64,000 nt of DNA from Gibbula magus (GCA_936450465.1 OW388304.1:37911593-37975592), one strand, 5' to 3'; numbered from the stretch's first letter, positions 36,501-47,176 are shown. Program-made: numbers and translations. Notes: generated by a model from the letters alone, not told the origin.

Positions 36501-37848
36501 CAAATGTTACTACTGCAACAACGGAAACAATGGCGCCTGTGGGACCGAGTTTAAATCCTACCAGTTCGAGGCCTTTGATTGTCCTGAGGAGAATATGAAG
36601 TGTGGCAAACAGGAGCAGCCTCCGCTGGAGTCAGGTAAAACCGTCTTGTCACCATCTAGATTGATCAAAAACAGACATCAGATATCATCATCATGGTAAC
36701 ATAAGATATTCAGGGACATAAATAACAATTAGTCTTGCAAATATCGTAATTATGAAGAACATGACATGAAATTAATATGATAAATATTCACGAAACAATG
36801 TCCTGTCTTAGAAATTTGTGAAAAAACAACAAACACGTCATTGCAATCTTTTATTTAACCTCTATATATGACAAAACAGTTGAATTTATATCAGCTTTAG
36901 GAAAATTTCAACATATATGTCGGGCTTAATTTCCCAGGATATAAGCAATGTTCAACCTGACACACACACACACGAAAAATATCACCATTCTCATCTGTAA
37001 ATATGCTGCAATTAAGTTGTGTGTAGCATCAGGAAATGACATCATCCTGTATTATCAATATTTTCAACAGGTACATCGTATTTCCGATCCGTTTATCCAA
37101 TGTAAACGCGTGACTGTAAACATTCAGTTTCTGCACAATTTATTGAAATTACGTTTAGACATTGATATCATCGTGTGGGTCAGTTTATTTGAAAACACAA
37201 TCGAAAAACATCCAGAATGAAGATCCTGGAATTTTTCTTATTCATACAATTTTATTTTTTTTAAACCTTCTAATTCGTTAATATTTATTTATTTAAATAA
37301 CACATACAAATGCATGACTAAAGTACTATATTTCAACTCAATATATTTAAGATTTATAACATCATTAACTCACAGAAATACTGTCCATAGTAATGTCCAC
37401 AAATCTTATTCCTTACTGGAATAATAATTCATCAATTCTTTTTACGATGTTATAACTTCAAAGTGACATGCAACATTGTTTTTACAACTGAAGAACGAAA
37501 TTTACTTTTCACATTTGTCATGTTAAAGGTTAATGTTTTTCCTGGGCGAACATCCTATTTATTATTGATAATGAGTTTGCAAGCTTTGAACTTCCCTGTA
37601 ATGTGTTGACAGGTTGGGTGGGCGTGTTCCGCACCTGCTATCTGCCTGGGACACTTCCTGGGATTAATGAAACTAACGGATGTCATCATTGGACCAACCC
37701 AGTTGAAAACTTCACTGCTCTCTTCTGTTTCTGTGACACTGACATGTGTAATGCTGGCAACAAGAGGACACCGAGTCCTTGGACAATTACACCGGCCGTC
37801 TTTCTAAGTGCTTTTATTCTGTTTATGCAAAAACACGGTTTATCCTGA
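27536..37848 (+). CDS. Ly6/uPAR three-finger, GPI-anchored protein (three exons)
   Basis: Coding parts are 27536-27587, 36491-36634 and 37613-37848: 432 nt, giving 143 residues. All introns are GT-AG and phase 1, each splitting a GGT glycine codon. Residues 1-18 are a signal peptide (MRVSFL followed by a leucine-rich core). Residues 20-111 hold eleven cysteines (20, 23, 26, 34, 48, 55, 74, 89, 104, 106, 111). Ten fit the Ly6/uPAR pattern, opening with CYYC and closing with FCFCDTDMCN; C20 is extra. N-glycosylation sequons are N84-E-T and N98-F-T. Residues 112-118 are small and polar, followed by a hydrophobic tail (about 122-137), as in GPI-anchored members. Signal exon, finger-1/2 exon and finger-3/anchor exon is the usual family gene layout. 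Members act at the outer cell surface as receptor, channel or adhesion modulators; the ligand here cannot be told. The fold and gene model are confident, the exact orthologue is not. Confidence 0.85.
28348..28607 (+). mobile_element. tRNA-derived SINE in Ly6 intron 1, tail-shortened
   Basis: Complete head (GGTTGGCGCAGTGGCTAGCG, GGTTCGAATCC). The body ends early at CATAATACTAGC without the GCGGCGTTAAAC hairpin. Perfect 12-bp target duplication CTCTTGCATGTT at 28336-28347 and 28608-28619. Confidence 0.88.
29239..29593. mobile_element. TTAA-flanked MITE, 355 bp (family 1, copy 2)
   Basis: The reverse-orientation relative of 4566-4920, sharing ATGGCGGCCAT, ATTATCCGTAGTG and the sub-terminal region. 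TTAA at 29235-29238 and 29594-29597. The terminal repeats have diverged (AGGAGCAGTGGCACG against CGTGCTACTGCCCCT). It lies in intron 1 of the Ly6-like gene. Confidence 0.78.
30681..30908 (+). mobile_element. tRNA-derived SINE with internal deletion, Ly6 intron 1
   Basis: The head is intact to GGGGTTCGAATC, then about 70 bases (end of B-box stem through early body) are missing before TTTCAGCGTAGTACC. The hairpin region also lacks GAAAGCGGC. Confidence 0.83.
31340..31398 (+). mobile_element. Ultra-short retroinsertion, 59 bp
   Basis: Begins TCGCCGCTAATGGC, has GCCGC/GCGGC stem arms, GTTAAAC and an ACTCACTCAC tail. Perfect 12-bp target duplication TCTATGCTTTAA at 31328-31339 and 31399-31410. 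Confidence 0.9.
31714..32002 (+). mobile_element. Diverged tRNA-derived SINE, Ly6 intron 1
   Basis: The A box is recognisable (ATAGCGCAGTG) and the B box is lost (AGGATCAAGGGG). The tail GCGGCGTTCAACCC is altered. TGATAAAA flanks at 31706-31713 and 32003-32010. Confidence 0.8.
32308..32893. mobile_element. Non-coding element with TATACCCCCGC ends, copy 1
   Basis: AAGAGAATTAGTGAGCACAG and TATACCCCCGC at 32336, with the inverse GCGGGGGTATA at 32873-32883. Two internal units of about 170 bp share CATACAAA(A/T)GGCAGATGTACA. A relative lies at 54628-55170. Confidence 0.65.
33678..33987 (+). mobile_element. 310-bp retroinsertion with the same hairpin tail
   Basis: Perfect 14-bp target duplication ACTCCATACCAGTC at 33664-33677 and 33988-34001. 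The last 60 bp equal the ultra-short unit; the first 250 bp are AT-rich and non-coding, plausibly the 3' UTR of the parent LINE. Confidence 0.85.
34202..34261 (+). mobile_element. Ultra-short retroinsertion, 60 bp, diverged
   Basis: CGCCACTAATTGCTGCAATA, then GAAGCGGCGTTAAACAATAA without a clean ACTC tail. Short flank match TAGAGTT (34195-34201, 34262-34268). Confidence 0.65.
35346..35633 (-). mobile_element. tRNA-derived SINE, minus strand, Ly6 intron 1
   Basis: In reverse: the head from CGGCTTCGGATCAAGAGG and GGGGTTCGAATCCC to the tail with GCGGCGTTTAACCCC and ACTCACTC. Target duplication CACACCAT at 35338-35345 and 35634-35641. Confidence 0.87.
35810..36160. repeat. Degenerate 18-20-bp minisatellite in Ly6 intron 1
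   Basis: About 17 imperfect units of the type GAGACCCAGTGCTTATTA, with variants such as CCAACGCTTATTAGGGA and CCAAGTGTTTATTAGAGA. Expected to be length-variable. Confidence 0.75.
36491..36634 (+). CDS. Ly6-like gene, exon 2 (fingers 1-2)
   Basis: The acceptor is a T-rich tract ending TTCAAG at 36490 and the donor is GTAAAA at 36635. The exon is 144 nt in phase 1-1, encodes residues 18-65 and contains the diagnostic CYYC. It is too short and lacks its own ATG, so a simple ORF search misses it. It follows an 8.9-kb intron full of mobile elements. Confidence 0.85.
37613..37848 (+). CDS. Ly6-like gene, exon 3 (finger 3 and GPI signal)
   Basis: The acceptor is GTTGACAG at 37612 and the stop is TGA at 37846-37848. 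It encodes residues 66-143, with the family signature CFCDTDMCN followed by a hydrophobic C-terminal segment ending KHGLS. The Met at 37603 in this frame lies in the intron and is not a start. Confidence 0.87.
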
Positions 37849-38383
37849 GGTAATGTAATGTATAGCATTATGAGGGATAGGTAAAAACCTTTTTCTCATT
37901 GATAATGTTTAACAAACTATGATGCATGCATTTTTATATATTATGTTGCCTCTGACAAAGTGAATATCTATTAATTTGTTTAAACGTCACTACCTTTCAG
38001 GTTATTTTAGGCCAATAGTTCAAAACTTCAAAATCATTGTTGATGAATAAGCTGGTAACTGTAAGTGATCACACCAAACGGGTGCAATCTTTTTCTATTT
38101 TCTATGATTATCGTTAGTATGCTTTCATATTTAGAAATATACATAATTATGTTTCATTTATATGACACGGGTTTTTGTCCCTTTGACAGCAGTTTGGTAT
38201 TTGCGATGTGTTTGTGCATGGTCATACTACGTTAGACGTCATGTAATCTACCCACAGAAAACTGTTACGGTTTTGTAAACTTGCTCAAGAGAATATTGAC
38301 TCTTTTGATTTGTTAAATTGTGGAACAAGTTTTACTATATTCAATAACACATGTGTAAAGTGACATCTTCAACATTTTGTCCC

Positions 38384-38389
38384 AATAAA
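38384..38389 (+). terminator. poly(A) signal AATAAA of the Ly6-like gene
   Basis: AATAAA lies about 535 bases after the stop codon, followed by a TG-rich stretch (GTGTGTC at about 38405). It is the best polyadenylation signal before the next repeat begins at about 38430, giving a 3' UTR of about 0.56 kb. Confidence 0.5.
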
Positions 38390-38429
38390 TGTATTTATTA
38401 TAAAGTGTGTCACATATGTTGCTTGAGCA

Positions 38430-38955
38430 TATTTATTCTCCGCCACAACGATGTTGCTGGGGGCTATAGAAATGAACCCCATCCGTCAACCGGCAAGGTT
38501 TCGGTTCCAGACCACAACTAAACAAGATGTGTTTGTTAAACACGGATGCCCCCGGATATACCAAAGTTATGGCCAAGGTTAAAGTTTTCTGAATATTGTC
38601 CACTGCGGCAAGGTCAAGTTCAAATATGATGACCTTATCTGAAAGGTCTCATCACAAGGTATGCACATGCCAAGTATGAAAGCTCTAGCCCTGAGCAATC
38701 TAAAGTTATGGCCCAAGGTTAAAGTTTTCTGAAAATGTCCATTGTGTCAAGGTCACAAGGTCAAATATGATGACCTCATCTGAAAGGTCTCATCACAAGG
38801 TATGCACATGCCAAGTATAAAAGCCCTAGCTCTGAGCAATCCAAAGTTATGGCCAAGGTTAAAGTTTTTGTGGACAAACACACAGACAGACAGACGGACG
38901 GACGGACAGGTGAAAAACAATATACCCCCGGAATCTCCGATTCGGGGGCATAAAA
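38430..38955. mobile_element. Repeat element with two 150-bp internal units
   Basis: Units start near 38568 and 38720 (AAAGTTATGGCC(C)AAGGTTAAAG, TGAAAGGTCTCATCACAAGG). A GACA/GGAC run (38881-38910) and TATACCCCCGG...GGGGGCATA close it. It begins about 25 bp after the Ly6 poly(A) site, so it may be part of a longer 3' UTR in some transcripts. Confidence 0.6.
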
Positions 38956-39570
38956 TGGAATCGCTCAATGAACTTGGAATATGGAACAGTCATCGAATGT
39001 AGATGTGCCTTTTGAGGTTTTCGACTTCTTTGAATTTTATTTTGAACCGTTTCTATGGAAACTTAACTTAATATTTCGTTTCAGGACAAGAGCTCAACAA
39101 CTGTAAGGCCTAGCTCAATGAAACTGAGCGTGTGGAACAGTCATCAGGTTACCGTAAAATACCGGGTAAAAGTCGACCCCCTTTCTCAACCATCCAATTT
39201 CGGGTCAAAACCCTATATCTTAAGTATGAGTCGACCCCCTTTTACCACATACTCACTGATACTGAGTGACAACACAACACAAAGAGTCTACCGTCACCAT
39301 CTTTATTGAGCAAAGCTCAAAATGCTTGTTACAATTTCGTTTCCACAATACATCTTGAAAACTGTGCGGCTGAAATTAATATATCTTGGGAAATATATGT
39401 TCGTGTAGCATGAATTTATTACTAATGAGTGTTTTAGGATTAATTAAAGAATAAAGCCTAATCATTGTCCAATATATTTTAAACTTGGCAGGGAATATAA
39501 TTTACTCTGTCTGCTAGTTACATTTTGTCTTCAGTGGAGTCATAACACTATTGAAATGAGTGTCGCTTAA

Positions 39571-40060
39571 AGGTACATCCATTGTGTTTCATAAAATTGT
39601 ATTTGGCTTTTATACGTCCCTTTTCATCATATATGCTGTTTACAATACAAATAGATTCACTCAGATTGCATAGTCACCCCCAATCGCCAAATATATCACA
39701 ATTACTAGTTTCGAATTAACATCGAGTAACATCATTATGCATGTGTAGAAACCGAAACTGCACGTCCCATTTACATGCACATCAGTTATATGACATATTA
39801 ACCATTATTAAACAAAATTTGTCATTTGGTTTGTTCTAAATAAGATTCCAAAATTACGTTTGACTCATTGGCGCGCGTCAACCGCGATGCATTGTCCGGT
39901 TTTCGATCAGAAATCATTACGTTTACCTTCATATCATCAATATAATCAGTCGACTATCATTAAACTGGTACTTTTCGATAACAGTCGGTACCTCTCGATA
40001 AAGTAACATCATTTATAACGTTTGGAATGTGTGACCCCCACCAACACAATGGATGTACCT
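39571..40060. mobile_element. TTAA-flanked MITE, 490 bp (family 2)
   Basis: Perfect 18-bp terminal inverted repeats AGGTACATCCATTGTGTT / AACACAATGGATGTACCT, flanked by TTAA at 39567-39570 and 40061-40064. Non-coding. The intact ends imply a recent insertion or strong homogeneity. A diverged relative begins at 22192. Confidence 0.85.
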
Positions 40061-40610
40061 TTAAGCAGGCATTTTCTGTCTCCTGGCAATTAATATAAAA
40101 CGGATGATGAAACACTCACAAATACATGTTCTCTTCCCACAGGGGTTACTCTCTTGGATATTATGAAAACAGATATGATGGGAGTAACCTTGTGAAAATA
40201 ATGGAAAGTTTGATCGAACTCCCTTTGAATTTTATGAAAAGAAATCTGATGGGAGTAACCTCTGTGGTGGAAAAACGGAAAGTTTATGAAACTCATGAAA
40301 CCTTGCCCTCAATCGGACAATACAAACACCATCGGACACAATGATCTCAAATTACTCCCTTGTTTCCTTCAGCGTTCTCTGAGATAAAATACTGACACTG
40401 TTTGTGTCAATTCAGAATAAAGAAGAATAGCATTCACTTCATTAGTGTCATTGTTTTTGCTGCATTCATTTAATGATCTAAATACATAATGGTCTACATA
40501 GTTCACAAATAGGCTTCATGTATAGCATCACCTCAGTCTTTTTGTACACAAGTTAGACAATATTGCCTTGCAATCCTATGATTGTAAGTGATCTGTTCAA
40601 AGCCCGTCAA

Positions 40611-40659
40611 TGGCTGCAATACTGCCGAAGCGGCGTTAAACAATAACTCACTCACTCAC
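40611..40659 (+). mobile_element. Ultra-short retroinsertion, 49 bp
   Basis: Starts TGGCTGCAATACTGCCGAAG inside the hairpin loop and ends in ACTCAC repeats. Perfect 14-bp target duplication TCAAAGCCCGTCAA at 40597-40610 and 40660-40673. Confidence 0.9.
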
Positions 40660-41306
40660 TCAAAGCCCGTCAACAATACATATCATTTTGCAGAATTTCG
40701 CCCATGTTGTATGAGTTACACAGTATAAACAGCACAGATGATTCCTTAAAATTATGAAAAAAATGTTAAAGGTTATCAAACATTAAAGTAAGTAAAATGA
40801 TGGCTAACATGTTGCATCATGCTAATATGAAATGTTCAGTTATATAACGCAAAACATCGAATATAAAAGCAATGCTAAACATATGAAGTTTCTCAATGAT
40901 TAAAAAGATATGTCCATCAGTGACTGACTTCAAATGATGGCATCACGTGTTCGTGTCAAACATATTGAATCCAAGCCTCCAGGAAAGACATTTCTGAGAG
41001 AAATTTATGTTTTTTTGCCATTTTTTGCATCACTTCAAATATGAAAGTTTTGTTCAAAGATAATATTGAGAAATAAAAGCTTTTTTTATCGTATGGTGAA
41101 AAAAGTTTAGGAACTGACAACATTAACGTAAAGCCTAAGTTAAAATTGCGTGCTTAGACTTGACACGACTGTTATGAATTTGCCAAAAACATGTCACCAA
41201 TTGAATTTATTTTTAAAACAAGACACTAATCATGTACTAATTATCTAGGACATTTATAAGAAATAGCTGCAGTACACACAGCCACTTTATACAGTATTCT
41301 CAGAAA

Positions 41307-41613
41307 CCAGTTAGCGCGTTCGGCTTCGGATCAAGAGGTCCCGAGTTCGAATCCCGCCGGGGCACGGTAACTTTGTCTGCAGTAGAAAACTGTTCTACAC
41401 GCAGTAATGTTTGGGTGCAATGCTTTACTGAATTTCAGCGTAGTATCACCCATGGTTCGCTAGTTCCAGCCGATGCTCGCAGGTTTCACCGCAAGGCATA
41501 GCCACATGGCGTTGCAGGCTTTCTCCCTGCCATAACTAGCAGCCGCGATATAAGTGAAATAGTCTTGAAAGCAGCGTTAAACTCCAACTCACCTCACCTC
41601 ACCTCACCTCACC
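41307..41613 (+). mobile_element. tRNA-derived SINE, absent from the paralogous locus
   Basis: Lacks the first ~18 bases of the head, then TTAGCGCGTTCGGCTTCGG, GAGTTCGAATCCC, body and an ACCTC-rich tail. TCTCAGAAA at 41298-41306 and 41614-41622. The duplicate at 55707-55725 has no insertion. Confidence 0.9.
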
Positions 41614-42374
41614 TCTCAGAAATGACCATCAAACAAATTCTTCACCCTGAGGCCGTGTGAGAGTCCAAGTGCGTATCGTCATAAATACCTAACATCTCCG
41701 CAGAGAGGCAATAAAGCTGTCAATATCGATTGGACAATGAAGTGAGTGAAGTGAAATCAATAATGACAGATTCATTCATAAGAGAACAAGTGTAAAAGGT
41801 TCCTTATAACGCCAGTTGTAACCAACATCACTTTAGGCAGGGACATGTTTAACAGGGAACATGACATTAATGAAGTTCAGCTGTGATAAACCTCTTCAAC
41901 AGTCTTCTTATTCTGTCATAAAGGATCCACGCTGTCACAATTACCATTGGGTTTGGAAAGTAATGAGACATAACATACCTTTTTGTGTTCCTATTTACTT
42001 ACTTTAAATACGGCTTCGCCTTAATACATCTTCGCGGTATGTGTTCTTTTAACTTTCTGTTCAAAGGATTCATATTTATCTAGACATCTGTATGCAAATA
42101 TTGACGTCAGTCAATCCTCAGTCGCTGTCAGTAATCTAACTTCCTGGGTGACATATTTCTACTGTAGGTGCCTTCCTTACACTGTTTGAAGAATGTGTAG
42201 TCAATACTTAGTTGAGATAAACAACATTATCAGAGTTTAGATGTAGCCATTTACACTGCCTGTACTGCATTATGTGAACAGACACGGTAAAATTATATTT
42301 ACTAAGACATCCAATAGCTGACAGTGGGGTTACGTTGTGACAACCAAGCACACATGCACACCAATTGAGATAAT

Positions 42375-43330
42375 TTTATTTAACATAGCTAGAAAGGGTT
42401 TATTGATAATAACGGAATTGTGTGATGAAAACGGTTTTATGCCTTTTGATAAACTACAGTCAAAATATAAGATTAAAGGTACAATATTAGGTTATAATTA
42501 TCTACTTAATATTTCCCCCCACTGTTGGAAATATTTTTTATAAAATGTACAATAATTATTCCTACCTAAAACTTGTACACCGGTATTTACCAAAGAATAT
42601 TTTGAAATAAAAAAAAGGATCAAGAATATTTTATGATTTCCATAAACAAAAAACTTGATATTTGTAATAAGTGGGAAATGATATATGATTGGGAATTTGA
42701 CTGGAATGATATATTTAATTCATATAGACATGGTTTGAAGGATGTTAAACTTATTGATTTTCAATATAGATTTCTACAAAGAGTTATTTATATAAAAAGA
42801 GAATTGTTGAGAATGAATCTTGTTGACAATGATCTATGTAGTTTTTGCCATGATGCTTCTGAGAGCATTTGTCATGTATATTAGGAATGCAGTGTAACCA
42901 CAACTTTCTGGAAGGAACTTGAATTTTGGATAAACAATTATTTACAAAAAAAAATTACAATCTCAGAATACTTGATTTGGTTTGTCACATTATACAACCA
43001 TGTTTTGATAAATCAAATTATTATTTCTGAATAAATCAACTTATGTTATGTAAAAAATTCAAAACTAAATTCAGTAATTACCCAAAAATCCTTTAAAAAA
43101 TCTATTCTGTTGAGAAATACATTTTCAAAAGAAACAACGAAATGAACACATTTAACAAAAAGTGGAAAGCACTAATTCCAATATTCAACTATTAATGTAT
43201 CTGTTTTTAGACAGACACCTTTCAGCTCAAGGTAAATTGATGTACATATATAGATCCAAAAAGCTCCATATCAATATATCTATACATTATATATTGTATA
43301 CACATTGAAAAAAAAAACAAACAAATATTC
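42375..43330 (+). mobile_element. 3' end of the same L1/Tx1-type LINE family
   Basis: The frame from about 42375 reads RKGLLIITELCDENGFMPFD. Then 42633-42884 reads GLKDVKLIDFQYRFLQRVIY and DNDLCSFCHDASESICHVY, closely matching 12111-11860 of the minus-strand LINE. It ends with an A-rich tail (about 43309-43330). It is 5'-truncated, with a stop in place of the Trp codon after HVY. The paralogous segment at 56480-56510 lacks it, so it inserted after the segmental duplication. Confidence 0.75.
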
Positions 43331-45065
43331 AACATAAAAAACAAACAAAAAGAAAACACTCTTTGAGTTTTCATAAAACACTAAGAAAAGAAGAACAAAG
43401 GATTTAGAGCACCAATTCAGAAAATCAAATGTTGCTGTGTGGTGATAGTCATGAGAGGCATGCTCTGCACGTGCAGTGTTGAAAACATGTATATTTCTGA
43501 ACTGATTGTGAATGTGGTGGGAGCAGTTAGGATACCTCAACATGTGTCTCGGAGTTACTGTAAATGTGAGTAATAGTTATATGACTATGTTTTGTATTAT
43601 TGTAATGTTACCATATATGTAGGTATGTGACTGACAATCACTTCAAAATGACAATATTAGTTAAAGAGCAAGAGCATGCAATAAATTAATCTTATTTAAT
43701 GTTACTGAGGTGCAAAATAGCAATTTAATTCTGGTTACAACTGAATATTTCATGGATTTTATTACGGGGTACTGTATGTTAAAATATAGCCATAGAAAGA
43801 GACCTATTTAAGAAGGAAGTTGGGAGACCAATAACACAAATGAAACCAAAAAGGCCAAAAAGGCCAGTAATCAAGTTTCAAAATAAAAACTGGTCAAATA
43901 TATAACTCATTCAAAGTAACACACTCTTGGTGTAAAGTAATAGTAAGTCGGTCAGACAAATAATGACAAAGTAATGATATTCATTCATTCACATACTGAC
44001 GTAAGTATAAATTCAAAAACTCAAGTCAAGTATACTATTTAGTGGTTCAAATGACGGTAATTAATCAAAAATAGTATATAGTGAACATGATTTGTTACAT
44101 GAAGTGTGTGAAAGTGATTCTGTTATCAGTTATAAACACATGTCTCTTAGAAGACGTTGCCACTGCAAAAGAAGTCCAAGGGTCAAAGGCAAGTTCATAT
44201 ATTGGTGAGGTCAACACCCTCTATTAGATGGTTCCTATTTGGCAGACAGCAACAGCGAACATTTCTCAGCCTTCCTTTTGTATTCAATAAGTGACATTAC
44301 TTAACCTTCGTCTCATCAAGTTATCCATAGCGTGTTCAACTGATTCGAACTGACACTAACTATATAACAGTCGCTGTACACTTAAATGGAAGAAGATCAA
44401 TTTACCTACATACTATTTTGTTGCCCCCATGATTATTAAGTCTTAATTTTAAACACTATTCTAAACTACTTTGAACACAATAATTAAAATGTGACATTAA
44501 TTCAGTATCTGTTGTCATACTTAATATTTAAGATATTTAAACAAAGTATATAATAGTTATACGTTCATCTGCTCTCTCGTTATGAGTTATTTATCTATTA
44601 TCACATATTGAACAATGCAGTGTTATACAGTCTTTATAATGGCTTTCATGTAAATGTAAATAATACAAGTACAAGTAATCTTAATAATTAAATAATACTA
44701 ATTTAGATACACAACATAGAAGTTGTTGTCAAGAACGTTTTCTGATGCACCTAAAATTTTACTCATGTACAGATGGCAAATTCCCAATATTTATTTCTTT
44801 GCTAGATTCAATTAAGATGGTGATTATTATTTGTATGTCCAGAGAGCAATCAACAGATGTACTTCGTTATAGTCTCTACTCCACAATTTGTAGTTATCTC
44901 ATATGCATGGTATCACAAATGGAAGTTATTTTATGAAAACACAGTAAACAAACAATAAACATGGTAGGATACTCTACTAACATTTGCTTACTGCATTTTA
45001 AGTTACATTAATGATCATAATTACTATCGTGTCCACGTCTCATAGAGCTCATTCCTCAGGTGATT

Positions 45066-45564
45066 ATTATTTCAAGAACACTTGAAAATAATAACTGAGA
45101 AGAGAAGTGGAGTATGGCCACGGCTTTATTCATGTAATTACAAGGTAGCGAGTAAAATTGCACAAAACCTACAGCCTGGGCGAGATCAAAAGTCATACAG
45201 ACTACCGGCTTTACAGCATAGGGCAGGAAATATGTTGCTTAGAGGATGGAGCACCAATAGCCCCATTACCCCTAAATAGCAATTAAGATAACAACCTCCC
45301 AGGGTTAACCAAAAGAGGCCTGAAAAGAGTACAATACCTGTTATCATTATGCTAGCCAACCTTACAAGGGTAAAACACGGTACCTCAATGGTACAAACGG
45401 TACCTCAATGGTACAAAACGGTACTACAATAGTACAAACGGTACCTCAATGGTACGTACTCCAATGGTACAAACGGTACTTCAATAGTACAAATAGTACA
45501 CCAATGGTACTAATCCAATGCAAGGTTGGTGAAATTACTATGCCCAGACTGCAAGTATTATGCC
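45066..45564 (-). repeat. Ngaro split direct repeat B2
   Basis: A copy of B1, 46 bp longer. The excess is extra units of the GGTAC-containing minisatellite (about 45375-45520) minus a 10-base ATTATATTTT-type insertion present in B1. It forms the 3' end of the element. Confidence 0.9.
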
Positions 45565-45724
45565 GCGATGTTACCGTGTCGCTGCCCTCGTCTCCAACCG
45601 GCCGTGACAAGTGGCTGCAGTAGCACCTGCAACAGATAACTGAAAGGCAGTATTTCTGCATATGTAACATATTACAACTCAGAAAACAAAGATATTAATA
45701 AAATCAGGGAGGGAATAGGGAGGG

Positions 45725-45973
45725 AATAAAAAACAACGTGTGTGCAATGGTGAAGTATCAAAGAGAAGGAATAATTCAGGCCAAAGCAGTTATCTCCCTT
45801 TGCTTAAGGCAATGTACAGCCTAAATATGCTAGGCTGAAAGGTATGCAAATGAGTGGTATGCCCCTTAAACGAGTCCTTTAAACGTTTTATAACTATAAA
45901 ATGAATGTAAATTGAAGCACATCAAGCTGCTGAAATAAAATATTTTATCCTACAAAGATAAAATTGATTATTT
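45725..45973 (-). repeat. Ngaro split direct repeat A2
   Basis: The second 249-bp copy of A1, placed between B1 and B2. Its GATTATTT end (45966-45973) is shared with the start of B1, so A2/B1 reproduces the circle junction. Confidence 0.92.
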
Positions 45974-46418
45974 CAAGAACACTTGAAAATAATAACTGAG
46001 AAGATTATATTTTAAGTGGAGTATGGCCACGGCTTTATTCATGTAATTACAAGGTAGCGAGTAAAATTGCACAAAACCTACAGCCTGGGCGAGATCAAAA
46101 GTCATACAGACTACCGGCTTTACAGCATAGGGCAGAAAATATGTCGCTTAGAGGATGGAGCACCAATAGCCCCATTACCCCTAAATAGCAATTAAGATAA
46201 CAACCTCCCAGGGTTAACCAAAAGAGGCCTGAAAAGAGTACAATACCTGTTATCATTATGCTAGCCAACCTTACAAGGGTAAAACACGGTACCTCAATGG
46301 TACAAACGGTACCCCAATGGTACAAAACGGTACTACAATAGTACAAATAGTACACCAATGGTACTAATCCAATGCAAGGCTGGTGAAATTACTATGCCCA
46401 GACTGCAAGTATTATGCC
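45966..46418 (-). repeat. Ngaro split direct repeat B1
   Basis: A 453-bp block starting GATTATTTCAAGAACACTTG and ending ATTATGCC. It repeats at 45066-45564. It contains a short AATGGTACAAACGGTAC minisatellite at 46285-46365. Confidence 0.9.
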
Positions 46419-46536
46419 ACAGGACTGTGTCTCTACACAGCTCCTCCCATACTTGCCAGTTTGTTAAACCGATAATGGCACAATACCATAACAACCAAAT
46501 TAAATTTAAACTCAATAAGCAAAATGCTCAGAACAT

Positions 46537-47115
46537 TTACGAGGTATCATAAAAACATCTGATACCATCATTCTTCAAGAATGTTTCAATACCTTCTTGC
46601 AACGCATTCAGAAACAAAGCATTGCCAATATTGGACAGATGTATCCCATCTTCTCTGTACAAGCCCAAGTCAGTCGTCCTGATAGAATGCTTAATAGTTC
46701 TACCCCCTTTTTTCAATGCTATCTTTATACCTGCACGGTTAAACCTCTTCCTAGCATTTTCCATTGCTTTGGCATTACTTGCATGCCAGTAAACCCGAGG
46801 CAGTATTTGTGACCAAATAAAGACTGTGTGCGGAAGGATAAGATCTAGCCTTGCTATGTCTTCGTTCACATTTCTGATGAGAGATTTGATAGGTTGATTA
46901 CCAAGGTCATTGGAGCCGAGGTGTATGAGAATAACACTCGGAGGGGGCCTCATTGTGAGCTGTCTCTGCACAAGTGGTATCAGTTGGTGCCACTTCATAC
47001 CACGGATGCCAAACCATATAACAGACAACCCTAGTTTATCTAGGCCGAGGTGATTACCCATTCTCAAGCTTGCTGTGTGCTTCTGGGCCCAATAAAGAAA
47101 TGATGATCCCATCAT
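46537..47115 (-). CDS. SGNH (GDSL-type) hydrolase of the Ngaro element
   Basis: A 192-residue frame downstream of the recombinase. SGNH blocks are present: block I MMGSSFLYWA (candidate Ser4), block III HLGSNDLG (N69, D70) and block V DGIHLSNIGN (D156, H159). This places it among small esterase/acetylhydrolase folds. Some Ngaro and CR1 elements are known to carry such a hydrolase; its role in transposition is not known. The frame is intact. A tract TTTTTTACAG directly before the ATG on the coding strand looks like a splice acceptor, and a TAG stop lies about 50 bases upstream in frame, so the protein may be made from a spliced RNA. Confidence 0.82.
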   Translation of the reverse strand: MMGSSFLYWAQKHTASLRMGNHLGLDKLGLSVIWFGIRGMKWHQLIPLVQRQLTMRPPPSVILIHLGSNDLGNQPIKSLIRNVNEDIARLDLILPHTVFIWSQILPRVYWHASNAKAMENARKRFNRAGIKIALKKGGRTIKHSIRTTDLGLYREDGIHLSNIGNALFLNALQEGIETFLKNDGIRCFYDTS

Positions 47116-47176
47116 CCAAACATCTGTAAAAAATGTTGGGTTATGATAAATGATGTCATTACACTAAGTGGTCATA

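Noticed and set aside
45066..46418. Ordinary tandem duplication or LTR pair
   Set aside because: Alternating A and B blocks, with A1 5 kb away, and a YR gene fit split direct repeats, not LTRs.
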